A stretch of 64,000 nucleotides of DNA from Eudoraea adriatica DSM 19308 (GTDB lineage Bacteria; Bacteroidota; Bacteroidia; Flavobacteriales; Flavobacteriaceae): assembly GCF_000382125.1 (NCBI RefSeq), contig NZ_KB907546.1, positions 434,001 through 498,000 on the forward strand, given 5' to 3'. Shown here in pieces: positions 1 through 7,885 of this stretch (the stretch's first letter is position 1; every line of letters begins with the position of its first letter). The notes below the pieces were generated by a model. The model was not told where the DNA came from, did not search any database, and saw only the letters and a list, made by a program, of their open reading frames with translations. The translations under genes were made by a program, and so were the position numbers.

Positions 1-172
1 ACTTCATCTTTAACCTGGGTTTTGAGCAAAACTAAAATACTTCGGTAGAATGTACAAAATAAAGTACAGATTAATTATAAATAAAACAATTAGTTATAAA
101 TATAACAATATTAACTCATAGGCTATTTGTGACTATGGCGTGCCCTTTGTATTTTTAGAAAAAAGTTTTGCT

Positions 173-811
173 ATGAAGTTACCTTTTTTCCCCTTGCAAT
201 CCGTATTTTTTCCGGGCGAAAAAGTACCGCTGCACATCTTTGAGGAACGGTATAAACAACTTATCAATGATTGTCGCAGGGAGGCCATCACTTTTGGAAT
301 ACCGGTGTATATTAACGATAACATTGCCTATGGCACCGAGGTTCAGCTGATGGAAGTTGTTAACACTTATGAAAGTGGGGCTATGGATGTGGTATGCGTT
401 GCCAGACAGATTTTCAAGGTCATTTCCTTTGATAATACAATGAATGACAGATTATATTCGGGCGGCGAAGTAGAATTTATCGATATTATTAATGACGGTG
501 AAGTATCTGCCAAACGAGAAGTGCTTAATAAACTCAAGGAGTTATATCAATTAATGGAAGTGCCTTTTGCGCCTATTGAAATAGAAATGTTCAATAGTTA
601 TACGCTTGCGCACAAAATGGGTCTTTCCTTTGAACAGGAATACGAACTATTGCAGTTGGCAAGTGAAAAAGAACGTTTGCAGTTTATCATGAATCATTTA
701 ATGGTAACTATTCAGGTACTCAATGAAGTTAATAGAACTAAATTACTTATTGAATTAAATGGTCATTTCAAGAATTTTGATCCGTTAGATTTTAAAGCCT
801 TTAAAATTTGA
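173..811 (+). CDS. LON substrate-binding domain protein
   Basis: A 212-residue protein made only of the N-terminal substrate-binding domain of Lon-type proteases. The opening segment (residues 5-30) has the family pattern FPLQ..FFPGE..PLHIFEERY. There is no AAA+ or protease domain, so it is not a Lon protease; stand-alone LON-domain proteins are common in Flavobacteriaceae and their partner is unknown. An in-frame GTG lies 33 bases upstream at 140, but the ATG at 173 starts exactly where the conserved domain begins, so I use it. It lies upstream of sucC on the same strand with a 157-base gap. The family call is firm; the function is not known. Confidence 0.88.
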   Translation: MKLPFFPLQSVFFPGEKVPLHIFEERYKQLINDCRREAITFGIPVYINDNIAYGTEVQLMEVVNTYESGAMDVVCVARQIFKVISFDNTMNDRLYSGGEVEFIDIINDGEVSAKREVLNKLKELYQLMEVPFAPIEIEMFNSYTLAHKMGLSFEQEYELLQLASEKERLQFIMNHLMVTIQVLNEVNRTKLLIELNGHFKNFDPLDFKAFKI

Positions 812-935
812 GGTTTAATGCCTGCTAAATGCCAGTTTCTGTCCGGCTACAAATACTGCTATTCAAATATTTCCGGATTGTTAAAAAGATTAAGTCCAAT
901 TTGTTGTTTTATTAGGGTAAATGCGGTCGGTTTCC

Positions 936-943
936 TATTTTTG
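936..943 (+). promoter_or_regulatory. Bacteroidota-type -7 box for sucC
   Basis: TATTTTTG matches the TAnnTTTG -7 element known from Bacteroides and Flavobacterium promoters. It lies 25 bases before the sucC ATG. I do not see a TTG -33 element at the usual 17-23 base spacing, so only the -7 half is supported. Confidence 0.5.
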
Positions 944-968
944 CCTCTTAACGAACATAAATTATAAT

Positions 969-2162
969 ATGAATCTTCACGAATACCAGGGAAAAGAAAT
1001 TTTAGCAAGTTTTGGAGTTCGAATTCAACGGGGTCTCGTAGCCCATAATCCAAAGGAAGCGGTAGATGTTGCAAAGCAGCTTACACAAGAAACCGGTACG
1101 GAATGGTTTGTGATAAAGGCGCAGGTTCATGCCGGTGGAAGAGGTAAAGGCGGAGGTGTAAAGCTGGCAAAAAATTTAAAAGAGGTAGAGGAGATTTCAG
1201 GTAATATCATAGGAATGAATTTGATTACTCCTCAAACTTCAGCGGAGGGTAAAAAAGTTCATCAGGTACTTATTGCGGAAGATGTCTATTATCCGGGAGA
1301 AAGTGAAACCAGTGAGTTTTATATGTCGGTTTTATTGAATAGAGCCAGTGGAAAAAATATGATAATGTACTCTACAGAAGGAGGCATGGATATTGAAGAA
1401 GTAGCGGATAAAACACCACATCTGATTTTTACTGAGGAAATTGAACCTGCAGTAGGATTATTGCCATTCCAGGCCAGGAAGATTGCTTTTAACCTGGGTT
1501 TATCCGGAATTGCGTTTAAAGAAATGACCAAATTCGTGACGGCATTATACAAGGCCTATGAACAAAGTGATTCTAATTTGTTTGAAATAAATCCCGTACT
1601 TAAAACTTCGGACAATTTGATATTGGCCGTTGATGCTAAGGTCTCTATCGATGATAACTCCCTATACAGGAGGAAGCAATATGCCGAAATGAGGGATTTG
1701 CGTGAAGAAAGCCCTATTGAAGTTGAAGCACGCGCTGTAGGATTGAATTACGTAGATCTTGATGGAAACGTAGGCTGCATGGTAAATGGTGCCGGATTGG
1801 CAATGGCTACAATGGATCTGATCAAAATGGCAGGAGGTGAACCGGCTAACTTTCTGGATGTTGGAGGAACTGCAGATGCGAAAAGAGTGGAAGAGGCATT
1901 TCGAATTATTTTAAAGGATTCTGCGGTAAAGGCTATTCTGATCAATATTTTTGGTGGTATTGTAAGATGCGACCGGGTAGCTCAGGGGGTGGTAGATGCA
2001 TATAAAAACATGGGAGATGCTATAAAAGTTCCTATTATTGTTCGATTACAGGGCACTAATGCTGAATTGGCAAAGGAGATAATTGATAATTCAGGGCTGG
2101 CTGTACATTCGGCTGTTCAATTTCAGGAAGCTGCAGATAAAGTCAAAGAAGTTTTAGCTTAA
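969..2162 (+). CDS. sucC: Succinyl-CoA synthetase (ADP-forming) beta subunit
   Basis: SucC forms the nucleotide-binding half of succinyl-CoA synthetase, which couples succinyl-CoA cleavage to ATP formation in the TCA cycle. The 397-residue protein begins MNLHEYQGKEIL, as in most SucC proteins. The ATP-grasp part holds HAGGRGKGGG (about 54-63) and FEINPVL, and the C-terminal ligase domain holds NGAGLAMATMD and the NIFGGIVRCD loop. The open frame extends 16 codons upstream, but the ATG at 969 gives the family N-terminus and lies after a -7 box. sucD is not adjacent, so the alpha subunit must be encoded elsewhere. A clear hairpin terminator follows. Length and motifs are normal. Confidence 0.97.
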   Translation: MNLHEYQGKEILASFGVRIQRGLVAHNPKEAVDVAKQLTQETGTEWFVIKAQVHAGGRGKGGGVKLAKNLKEVEEISGNIIGMNLITPQTSAEGKKVHQVLIAEDVYYPGESETSEFYMSVLLNRASGKNMIMYSTEGGMDIEEVADKTPHLIFTEEIEPAVGLLPFQARKIAFNLGLSGIAFKEMTKFVTALYKAYEQSDSNLFEINPVLKTSDNLILAVDAKVSIDDNSLYRRKQYAEMRDLREESPIEVEARAVGLNYVDLDGNVGCMVNGAGLAMATMDLIKMAGGEPANFLDVGGTADAKRVEEAFRIILKDSAVKAILINIFGGIVRCDRVAQGVVDAYKNMGDAIKVPIIVRLQGTNAELAKEIIDNSGLAVHSAVQFQEAADKVKEVLA

Positions 2163-2186
2163 ATATAAGTTACCTAGAATAATAAT

Positions 2187-2218
2187 AAGGGTGGTGTTAC
2201 GGACATTACCCTTTTTTT
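2187..2218 (+). terminator. Rho-independent terminator of sucC
   Basis: The arms AAGGGTGGTGT (2187-2197) and ACATTACCCTT (2203-2213) pair along 11 positions, with two G-U pairs, around a 5-base loop, and run into a T tract. It lies about 25 bases after the sucC stop codon. Confidence 0.8.
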
Positions 2219-2346
2219 ATGGGCAAAACTGCCGTTATTGGAATGTTTACTCTATTAAAATATTGTTAAAAACAGCCAATTCTTGTAACATCTTTAAACT
2301 AAGTGCGTCTATTATTACATATTCATCAATTATTAAACAAACAATC

Positions 2347-2685
2347 ATGAGAAAATTCAGTTTAGTTTTAGTCGCTGCGGCACTATTTATTTCAGGAAAT
2401 TTATTTGCAAATGATTCAGACAACACCGATCCCGAAAGAAGTCTGAAAACACAAATTCAACAACTATTAAAGGTGAACAAATTAGTTGTTGAAGATTCTG
2501 AGGAATTAACTGCTAATGTCCTGTTTACAGTTAACGGTGAAGAGGAAATTGTAGTCATTTCTGTAGAAACGGATGATTCAGATTTGGAGTCATTTGTAAA
2601 AAGTAAACTCAACTACAAGAAAGTTGAATTAAATGAATTTGTAGAAGGAAGAATGTATAAGATGCCTTTGCGAGTTAAGGCTTAA
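2347..2685 (+). CDS. Small secreted protein of unknown function
   Basis: A 112-residue protein that I do not recognise. Residues 1-22 form a standard Sec signal peptide (basic MRKF, hydrophobic core, ending near FAND), so the mature part of about 90 residues should lie in the periplasm or outside. The mature chain is acidic at its start (DSDNTDPERS) and then alternates hydrophobic strands with charged residues; it has no cysteines and no membrane segment. The frame is open 52 codons further upstream, but the ATG at 2347 is the only start that gives a signal peptide. It stands alone between the sucC terminator and its own terminator. Short proteins of this kind are common in Flavobacteriia. 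Confidence 0.75.
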   Translation: MRKFSLVLVAAALFISGNLFANDSDNTDPERSLKTQIQQLLKVNKLVVEDSEELTANVLFTVNGEEEIVVISVETDDSDLESFVKSKLNYKKVELNEFVEGRMYKMPLRVKA

Positions 2686-2701
2686 CAGAATGCTGTAAAA
2701 G

Positions 2702-2735
2702 AAAAAAGTCCTTAAGAAATTCAGGACTTTTTTTT
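2702..2735. terminator. Bidirectional terminator overlapping the end of the DUF1456 gene
   Basis: AAAAAAGTCCT (2702-2712) and AGGACTTTTTT (2723-2733) form a perfect 11-base stem with a 10-base loop and poly-A/poly-T flanks, so it can act in both directions for the convergent genes ending at 2685 (+) and 2721 (-). The right arm is also coding sequence: it specifies the last residues of the lysine-rich tail of the minus-strand gene. Confidence 0.8.
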
Positions 2736-3071
2736 GTTTTTGTATTTGACATAACTAAGGTCAGGCTTTTTTTTTGGCTTCTCATACTTCTTTGCAGGAA
2801 GGCTATCCACTATTTTACTTTGTTTTAATACTTCTTTTGGGATTTTTGGATTTTCTTTTGTACCTCTTAAATGAATCACAAGGCCATTAAGGAAATTGCG
2901 CAATACCTGATCTCCGCATTCTCTGTATTTAGGGTGCCCTTCTTTTCGGCAAAAGGCGCCAATTTCGCTCTTGGAAATTCTGAAATCTACTAATTCAAGA
3001 ATTTTTACTATTTCATCATCCCGAAGCATTAATGCAACCCGTAGTTTTTTTAATATATCATTATTGGTCAT
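2721..3071 (-). CDS. DUF1456 (YehS-like) protein, short form
   Basis: A 116-residue protein with one recognisable DUF1456 unit at residues 4-70 (NNDILKKLRVAL..., ISKSEIGAFCRKEGHP, LRNFLNGLVIHLRG). E. coli YehS has two such units; here the second is replaced by a short linker and a very basic tail ending KNKKKS, which suggests nucleic-acid contact but does not prove it. The frame is open 16 codons upstream, yet the ATG at 3071 gives the family start MTNNDIL. It converges on the secreted-protein gene, and their shared terminator overlaps its last codons. The biochemical role of the family is not established. Confidence 0.82.
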   Translation of the reverse strand: MTNNDILKKLRVALMLRDDEIVKILELVDFRISKSEIGAFCRKEGHPKYRECGDQVLRNFLNGLVIHLRGTKENPKIPKEVLKQSKIVDSLPAKKYEKPKKKPDLSYVKYKNKKKS

Positions 3072-3210
3072 ATCTGATATTTTGTGCAAGGTATTACAAA
3101 TAAACAAGCAATAGCCCATTTTAGGTCTGTCCGGGAGTTTTTTTATACGATTTTCCCCTTTTTGCTGTTATATATATGACTAAATTAATGCAGAGACAAC
3201 AAATAAGGAA

Positions 3211-3612
3211 ATGAGTACCTATAAAGAAAAATTGAGCATACTATCCGAAATGATTGCTTTCGCTAAGGCCGATCAGGATTTAAAAGATACCGAATATAAT
3301 TTTCTTTTTGGTGTTGCTGTCAGTTTGGGTATTGAAAAGGAAATATTTGATTCTCTCCTTAAGAAGCAGATAAAAGTAGTTATCCCCAAAACTCAGGCAG
3401 ATCGTATTCTGCAATTTCACAGGCTAGTTCTCCTTATGAATGTTGATCAGGAACAAAATCAAATAGAAATTAGTAAACTACACAATATTGGATTAGGCAT
3501 GGGTTTACCACCCTCGGCCATAGAACAGGTTCTTATGGTCATGCACGATTATCCAGATAAAATAATCCCACCGGAAGTGCTTATCAATATTTTTAAAGCC
3601 CATTACAATTAA
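3211..3612 (+). CDS. TerB-like helical protein
   Basis: A 133-residue, all-helical, soluble protein resembling the TerB (tellurite-resistance B) fold. Helix patterns such as MIAFAKADQDLKDTEYNFLFGVA and a second helical repeat after residue 60 support this. TerB-type proteins bind metal ions through acidic residues; the D-x-D-x-K-D stretch near residue 20 fits but is only suggestive. No signal peptide or membrane segment is seen. It starts about 140 bases from the divergent DUF1456 gene. I recall similar flavobacterial proteins carrying the database name 'excinuclease ABC subunit B', which nothing in this sequence supports. Confidence 0.65.
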   Translation: MSTYKEKLSILSEMIAFAKADQDLKDTEYNFLFGVAVSLGIEKEIFDSLLKKQIKVVIPKTQADRILQFHRLVLLMNVDQEQNQIEISKLHNIGLGMGLPPSAIEQVLMVMHDYPDKIIPPEVLINIFKAHYN

Positions 3613-3758
3613 ATTTAGGCATTACTATTCCTTTAAGTTCCTTTATACCAGCCTTTCTATTAAACTTTAAGCATTAATCAGGCATTCTATATTAGAATAT
3701 ATGCGCCATAATGGCACTAAAAGAACCTGTTAATGAGTCAAAACGGCAGTTAATTAAG

Positions 3759-3786
3759 CTTGGTATATGATTTGACTTGGTATATG
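3759..3786 (+). repeat. 11-base direct repeat upstream of hsp20
   Basis: CTTGGTATATG occurs at 3759-3769 and again at 3776-3786, a period of 17 bases, 33 bases before the hsp20 ATG. It could be a duplicated regulator site or a duplicated promoter segment. No CIRCE-like inverted repeat is present. Confidence 0.5.
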
Positions 3787-3818
3787 CAGTTACTAAGAAC
3801 AATTTAAAAGACATCACC

Positions 3819-4247
3819 ATGAGTATAGTTAAAAGAAATAATTTGGTTTTTCCTTCTTTAATGGACGAGATTCTTAAACCTGATTGGTTTGGGGGATTAG
3901 AAAATTACAAAGGCACATTGCCTCCTGTAAACATTCAGGAGACTGAAACCGGTTTTGAACTCGAATTATCGGTTCCGGGAAGAAAAAAGGAAGACTTCAA
4001 TGTTGAAATTGATGAACATATTTTGACAATTTCAAGCGAAACTAAAAAAGCGGAAGAAGTTAAAGAAGAAAATTACACTCGTAAGGAATTTTCTTATTCG
4101 TCATTTAAAAGGGCATTTACATTGCCGGAAACAGTTAATGAAGAAGGAATAAAGGCTTCTTATGAAAATGGTATATTAAGCTTTGCGATACCTAAGAAAG
4201 AAGAAGCACTGCCTAAACCCAAAAGATTCATTGAGATTGGGAAATAG
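3819..4247 (+). CDS. Small heat-shock protein, Hsp20/alpha-crystallin family
   Basis: An ATP-independent holdase that binds unfolding proteins as large oligomers. The 142-residue protein has the alpha-crystallin domain at about residues 35-130: INIQETETGFELELSVPG, then YTRKEFSYSSFKRAFTLP, then the diagnostic ENGILSFAIPK. The C-terminal RFIEIGK supplies the I-x-I motif that docks neighbouring dimers. A TTG codon at 3777 extends the frame, but the ATG at 3819 gives MSIVKRNN, a common start in Bacteroidota Hsp20 proteins. A direct repeat lies just upstream and a terminator follows. It stands alone as a single-gene unit. Confidence 0.95.
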   Translation: MSIVKRNNLVFPSLMDEILKPDWFGGLENYKGTLPPVNIQETETGFELELSVPGRKKEDFNVEIDEHILTISSETKKAEEVKEENYTRKEFSYSSFKRAFTLPETVNEEGIKASYENGILSFAIPKKEEALPKPKRFIEIGK

Positions 4248-4315
4248 GTATAAAAAATACTATGAGAGGCCCTCTTTAGGGTTTTCATAATAGTTGGTTT
4301 GTTTAGTTGGTTAGG

Positions 4316-4350
4316 AAGAGCGTCTTGATAATTCAGGGCGCTCTTTTTTT
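4316..4350 (+). terminator. Rho-independent terminator of hsp20
   Basis: AAGAGCG (4316-4322) pairs with CGCTCTT (4339-4345) and is followed by a run of T. An extra imperfect hairpin (about 4261-4288, around CCCT-CTTT-AGGG) precedes it in the 3' untranslated region. The T run touches the uvrB stop codon on the other strand. Confidence 0.75.
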
Positions 4351-6337
4351 AACTTTGGTGTTGCAGCATTTTAATTTCATCTCTGAGTTTAGCTGCATTC
4401 ATGAAATCCAGTTCTTTTGCAGCCTTTTCCATCGCCTTTCTTTTCTCACGGATTAACTTTTCCCTTTCCTCCCTGGTAATATATTGTAAATCAGGTTCGG
4501 CAGCTCTGATCTCTTCTTTTATGAAGTGATATGTGGAAACAGAGTTCTTGGCCAGGGCATTATCCAGATTTTTATTAAGCGCCGTTGGAATAATATTATT
4601 GGAAATATTATACGCTGTTTGTTTATCCCTGCGGTAATTCGTCTCATCAATTGTTTTTTGCATGCTTGCCGTAATTTTGTCTGCATACATTATGGCCTTT
4701 CCGTTCAAATGCCGGGCTGCTCTGCCCACAGTTTGCGTTAATGAGCGGTTACTTCTCAGAAACCCTTCTTTGTCAGCGTCCAATATGGCCACAAGCGATA
4801 CTTCCGGCAGGTCTAATCCTTCTCTGAGTAAATTAACCCCAATAAGGACATCAAAGATCCCTTTTCTTAGGTCCTGCATTATTTCAACTCTTTCCAAAGT
4901 GTCCACATCACTATGTATGTATCTGCATCGCACATTAATCCGCGCAAGATATTTGGCGAGTTCCTCAGCCATTCTTTTGGTAAGCGTGGTAACCAGGGTA
5001 CGCTCGTCTAATTCTACCCGTTTTTGAATTTCCTCTACCAAATCATCAATTTGATTTAGGCTTGGACGGATATCTATTTCAGGATCTAAAAGCCCCGTAG
5101 GACGAATTACCTGTTCCACAAAAACCCCCTGACTTTTTTCAAGCTCATAATCTGCCGGCGTGGCACTAACATAGATTACCTGATTTTGAAGCGCCTCAAA
5201 TTCTTCAAATTTCAATGGTCGGTTGTCCATTGCTGCAGGTAACCGAAAACCATATTCTACCAGATTTTCTTTACGAGACCTGTCACCTCCATACATGGCA
5301 TGAACCTGAGGAATTGTAACATGACTTTCGTCGACAATCATTAAATAGTCATCCGGGAAATAGTCCAGCAGGCAGAATGGTCTTGTCCCGGGTTCACGAC
5401 CATCCAGATAGCGCGAATAATTTTCAATACCTGAGCAATAACCCAATTCCCGGATCATTTCCAAATCAAAATTTGTGCGTTCCTCCAATCGTTTTGCTTC
5501 GAGAGGTTTAGCAATACTTTTAAAGTAGTCTACCTGATTTACAAGATCTGCCTGTATCTGATGTATTGCCCCCTGAAGAACATCGGGTGAGGTCACAAAC
5601 ATGTTTGCAGGATATATATTCAGGTTTTCATAGCGCTCCAGGGCCTTATTTTTATAAGGATCAAATGCTTCAATTTCTTCTATTTCATCCCCAAAGAAAT
5701 GGATTCTGAACGCATGATCAGCATAGCTTGGAAATACATCTACAACATCTCCTTTTACTCTGAAGTTGCCATTGCGAAAGTCGGCTGTAGTTCTTGAATA
5801 AAGACTCTGTACCAGCCGGTGAAGGAATTTGGTGCGGGAAATAACCTGATCCTTCTCAATGGAAATTACATTTTTTTGAAATTCCACGGGGTTTCCGATA
5901 CCATATAAACATGATACGGATGCTACTACAATAACGTCTCTTCTGCCTGACAATAGGGAGGAGGTGGCACTTAGCCTTAATTTCTCTATATCCTCATTAA
6001 TCGAGAGATCTTTTTCAATATATAATCCGGAGGTAGGAATATAAGCTTCAGGCTGATAATAATCGTAGTAAGAGACAAAGTATTCAACGGCATTTTCAGG
6101 AAAAAACTGTTTGAATTCAGAATATAGTTGTGCCGCCAGTGTTTTATTGTGAGCCAAAACCAGAGTTGGCCGTTGGACTGTTTCAATTACATTAGCCACT
6201 GTGAAGGTTTTACCAGATCCGGTAACACCTAATAGTGTCTGGTACCGTTCACCGCTTTCTATGCCTTCTGAAAGCTGTTTAATTGCTTCAGGTTGGTCCC
6301 CTGTTGGATCAAATTCCGATACTACCTTAAATTTCAT
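4349..6337 (-). CDS. uvrB: Excinuclease ABC subunit B
   Basis: UvrB is the damage-verification helicase of nucleotide excision repair; it receives DNA from UvrA and recruits UvrC. The 662-residue protein has the N-terminus FDPTGDQPEAI, Walker A GVTGSGKT (37-44), the beta-hairpin region YFVSYYDYYQPEAYIP that probes the lesion, DESHVTIPQ as the Walker B region, the helicase motif QTVGRAARH, and a C-terminal UVR domain (KELDFMNAAKLRDEIKML) that contacts UvrC. uvrA and uvrC are not nearby. It is the last gene of the minus-strand run that starts with the ABC transporter, but it has its own -7 box 4 bases before the ATG. Confidence 0.98.
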   Translation of the reverse strand: MKFKVVSEFDPTGDQPEAIKQLSEGIESGERYQTLLGVTGSGKTFTVANVIETVQRPTLVLAHNKTLAAQLYSEFKQFFPENAVEYFVSYYDYYQPEAYIPTSGLYIEKDLSINEDIEKLRLSATSSLLSGRRDVIVVASVSCLYGIGNPVEFQKNVISIEKDQVISRTKFLHRLVQSLYSRTTADFRNGNFRVKGDVVDVFPSYADHAFRIHFFGDEIEEIEAFDPYKNKALERYENLNIYPANMFVTSPDVLQGAIHQIQADLVNQVDYFKSIAKPLEAKRLEERTNFDLEMIRELGYCSGIENYSRYLDGREPGTRPFCLLDYFPDDYLMIVDESHVTIPQVHAMYGGDRSRKENLVEYGFRLPAAMDNRPLKFEEFEALQNQVIYVSATPADYELEKSQGVFVEQVIRPTGLLDPEIDIRPSLNQIDDLVEEIQKRVELDERTLVTTLTKRMAEELAKYLARINVRCRYIHSDVDTLERVEIMQDLRKGIFDVLIGVNLLREGLDLPEVSLVAILDADKEGFLRSNRSLTQTVGRAARHLNGKAIMYADKITASMQKTIDETNYRRDKQTAYNISNNIIPTALNKNLDNALAKNSVSTYHFIKEEIRAAEPDLQYITREEREKLIREKRKAMEKAAKELDFMNAAKLRDEIKMLQHQS

Positions 6338-6341
6338 TTAG

Positions 6342-6349
6342 CAAAGTTA
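6342..6349 (-). promoter_or_regulatory. -7 box directly before uvrB
   Basis: On the minus strand TAACTTTG matches TAnnTTTG. Only 4 bases separate it from the uvrB ATG, so a transcript from it would have almost no leader. No -33 TTG at normal spacing was found, so this is a half-supported promoter. Confidence 0.45.
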
Positions 6350-6395
6350 CAAAAGGACTAATATTATTCTTAAAATCATTTTAGGTATAAAAGAC

Positions 6396-7847
6396 TTACC
6401 TTTTTAGGGCAAAGAATCCCTGGATTTCATTATTAAGGTTATCCCTTGCCTTAAACCAATAACTCGAGGCAGGTAACGGTTGGCCATTAAATGTACCATC
6501 CCATCCCCTGGAATTGGGCATAATCTGTGCCAATAGCACTCCATATCTATCAAAAACCTGAATAAAAGTTAGTTGGATTTCATTTTGTTCGCGGGGGGCA
6601 ATGTATTGCCAAAAATCGTTTATACCATCCCCGTTGGGAGTGAAAAATTTTGGAAAATCATCAGGGCTCAGCTCCCTTTCAATAATCCGCTCTGCAATTC
6701 CGCATCCATTTCTGTCATTGACATAAATAGTATGGATACCTTCGGAAACCCCGGTAAATATGGAGCTATTCTGGTAGGGGCCATCTATATTGTCCAATGC
6801 GTATTCATAATCTCCTAGTCCGTTTACTTCAACCTCAATTTGTCTGCCACTCACTTCCTGGGAGGTACTAACTGATGTAATCTGCGCTAATTCAGATAAT
6901 ACAACAGTAAAATCCTGGGATATACCGCACTCAAACGTTTCTCCACCCTGATCAATAAAATTATAAGCCTCATACCGGTATGGACCTACTTCAGACAATA
7001 AAACTTCTGAAGTGGATGAAAGCAAAGATTCTGAGCCGTCTTCATTGATTTTATACCATCTAAAACCGTCCGCTGTATCCTTAGTAGCAATGCGTGTAGG
7101 GATTTCATTCCTGCATAATCCAATCTGAGGCGGAAAATCCGATTCTGGTTTTCTTGGGACGATTTCACCAATTACCGGATCGAAATATGCATTACAATCC
7201 ACAATAGCATTCCCCGTTGTAAAACTCTCCTCAGTGCAAGACCCGGCATCTCCTATTTCATTATAAGGTGTAATTGTCACAAATATATCACTGTCCTGTG
7301 GAAAATCACCCGTGGGATTATAGGTCAATACATTACCCACATCAAAATTGTCAAGTAAATCCGATGCTCCTGCAGCAGTACCAATTGATAATCTGTAGCC
7401 GGTCGCCCTTGGGGCGTAGGCCCATGCGATTTCAGTCTTAACGGATACATTTCCCTGGTTGTCAGCTGGTTCCGCTAGTGTTGTGCAGGGGGGAGGTGTG
7501 GTCACTTCCTCAGTTGTAAATGATTCACTCGGACATCTTATAAGTTCTCCGTTAGATAACTCTAATTCTATGGTTACATAAATTGTTGTGTTTTCCGGAA
7601 GGCCAACTTCGGGAGTATAGCTATTGGTTATACCAGCTGAGCGCCTTCCCAGAATTTCTTCTCCGCCCAAAGTGAGTCCAAGTGACACTTTATATCCAAT
7701 AATACCAGGCACTTGTGGCCAGGATATCGTTGTATTTACAGGTACATCCACAAATCCATTGCGAGGATTGGATAATTGTGGACAGGCCTGTCCTGTGACC
7801 AATGCCACATGTGCTATAAATAGAATACTTAGTAGTAACTTTTTCAT
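6396..7847 (-). CDS. T9SS type B cargo protein with two fibronectin-III-like modules
   Basis: A 483-residue exported protein. Residues 1-19 are a signal peptide (MKKLLLSILF...VTGQ). Two beta-sandwich modules of about 95 residues follow, each opening with C..L..P.ng..nV.v...I.W and closing with a C-x-E-x-SFTT pattern. A middle region holds the ig-like segment FRWYKINEDGS. The last 85 residues are the CHU_C/T9SS type B sorting domain (FPKFFTPNGDGINDFWQY, then VFDRYGVLLAQ and W.G.FNG.PLP.S.YWF), which sends the protein through the type IX secretion system. It is a close paralog of the upstream gene, lacking one module. Adhesion or matrix function is likely, but the ligand is unknown. Confidence 0.9.
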   Translation of the reverse strand: MKKLLLSILFIAHVALVTGQACPQLSNPRNGFVDVPVNTTISWPQVPGIIGYKVSLGLTLGGEEILGRRSAGITNSYTPEVGLPENTTIYVTIELELSNGELIRCPSESFTTEEVTTPPPCTTLAEPADNQGNVSVKTEIAWAYAPRATGYRLSIGTAAGASDLLDNFDVGNVLTYNPTGDFPQDSDIFVTITPYNEIGDAGSCTEESFTTGNAIVDCNAYFDPVIGEIVPRKPESDFPPQIGLCRNEIPTRIATKDTADGFRWYKINEDGSESLLSSTSEVLLSEVGPYRYEAYNFIDQGGETFECGISQDFTVVLSELAQITSVSTSQEVSGRQIEVEVNGLGDYEYALDNIDGPYQNSSIFTGVSEGIHTIYVNDRNGCGIAERIIERELSPDDFPKFFTPNGDGINDFWQYIAPREQNEIQLTFIQVFDRYGVLLAQIMPNSRGWDGTFNGQPLPASSYWFKARDNLNNEIQGFFALKR

Positions 7848-7885
7848 TTGTTAAAAACAATCAATATGAACATTTTGCCCATGAT

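Noticed and set aside
140-172. GTG start that lengthens the LON-domain protein by 11 residues
   Set aside because: The conserved domain starts at the ATG at 173 and the extra residues match no family pattern.
3120-3210. Promoter for the TerB-like gene
   Set aside because: The stretch has T runs and TATATATG but no TAnnTTTG match or TTG spacing worth reporting.
3211-3612. Annotation as excinuclease subunit B
   Set aside because: The protein is a 133-residue helical TerB-like chain with no helicase motif; the real uvrB is at 4349-6337.
4662-5027. 121-codon plus-strand frame inside uvrB
   Set aside because: It lies fully antisense to strongly conserved uvrB codons, and its translation has no recognisable domain or start context.
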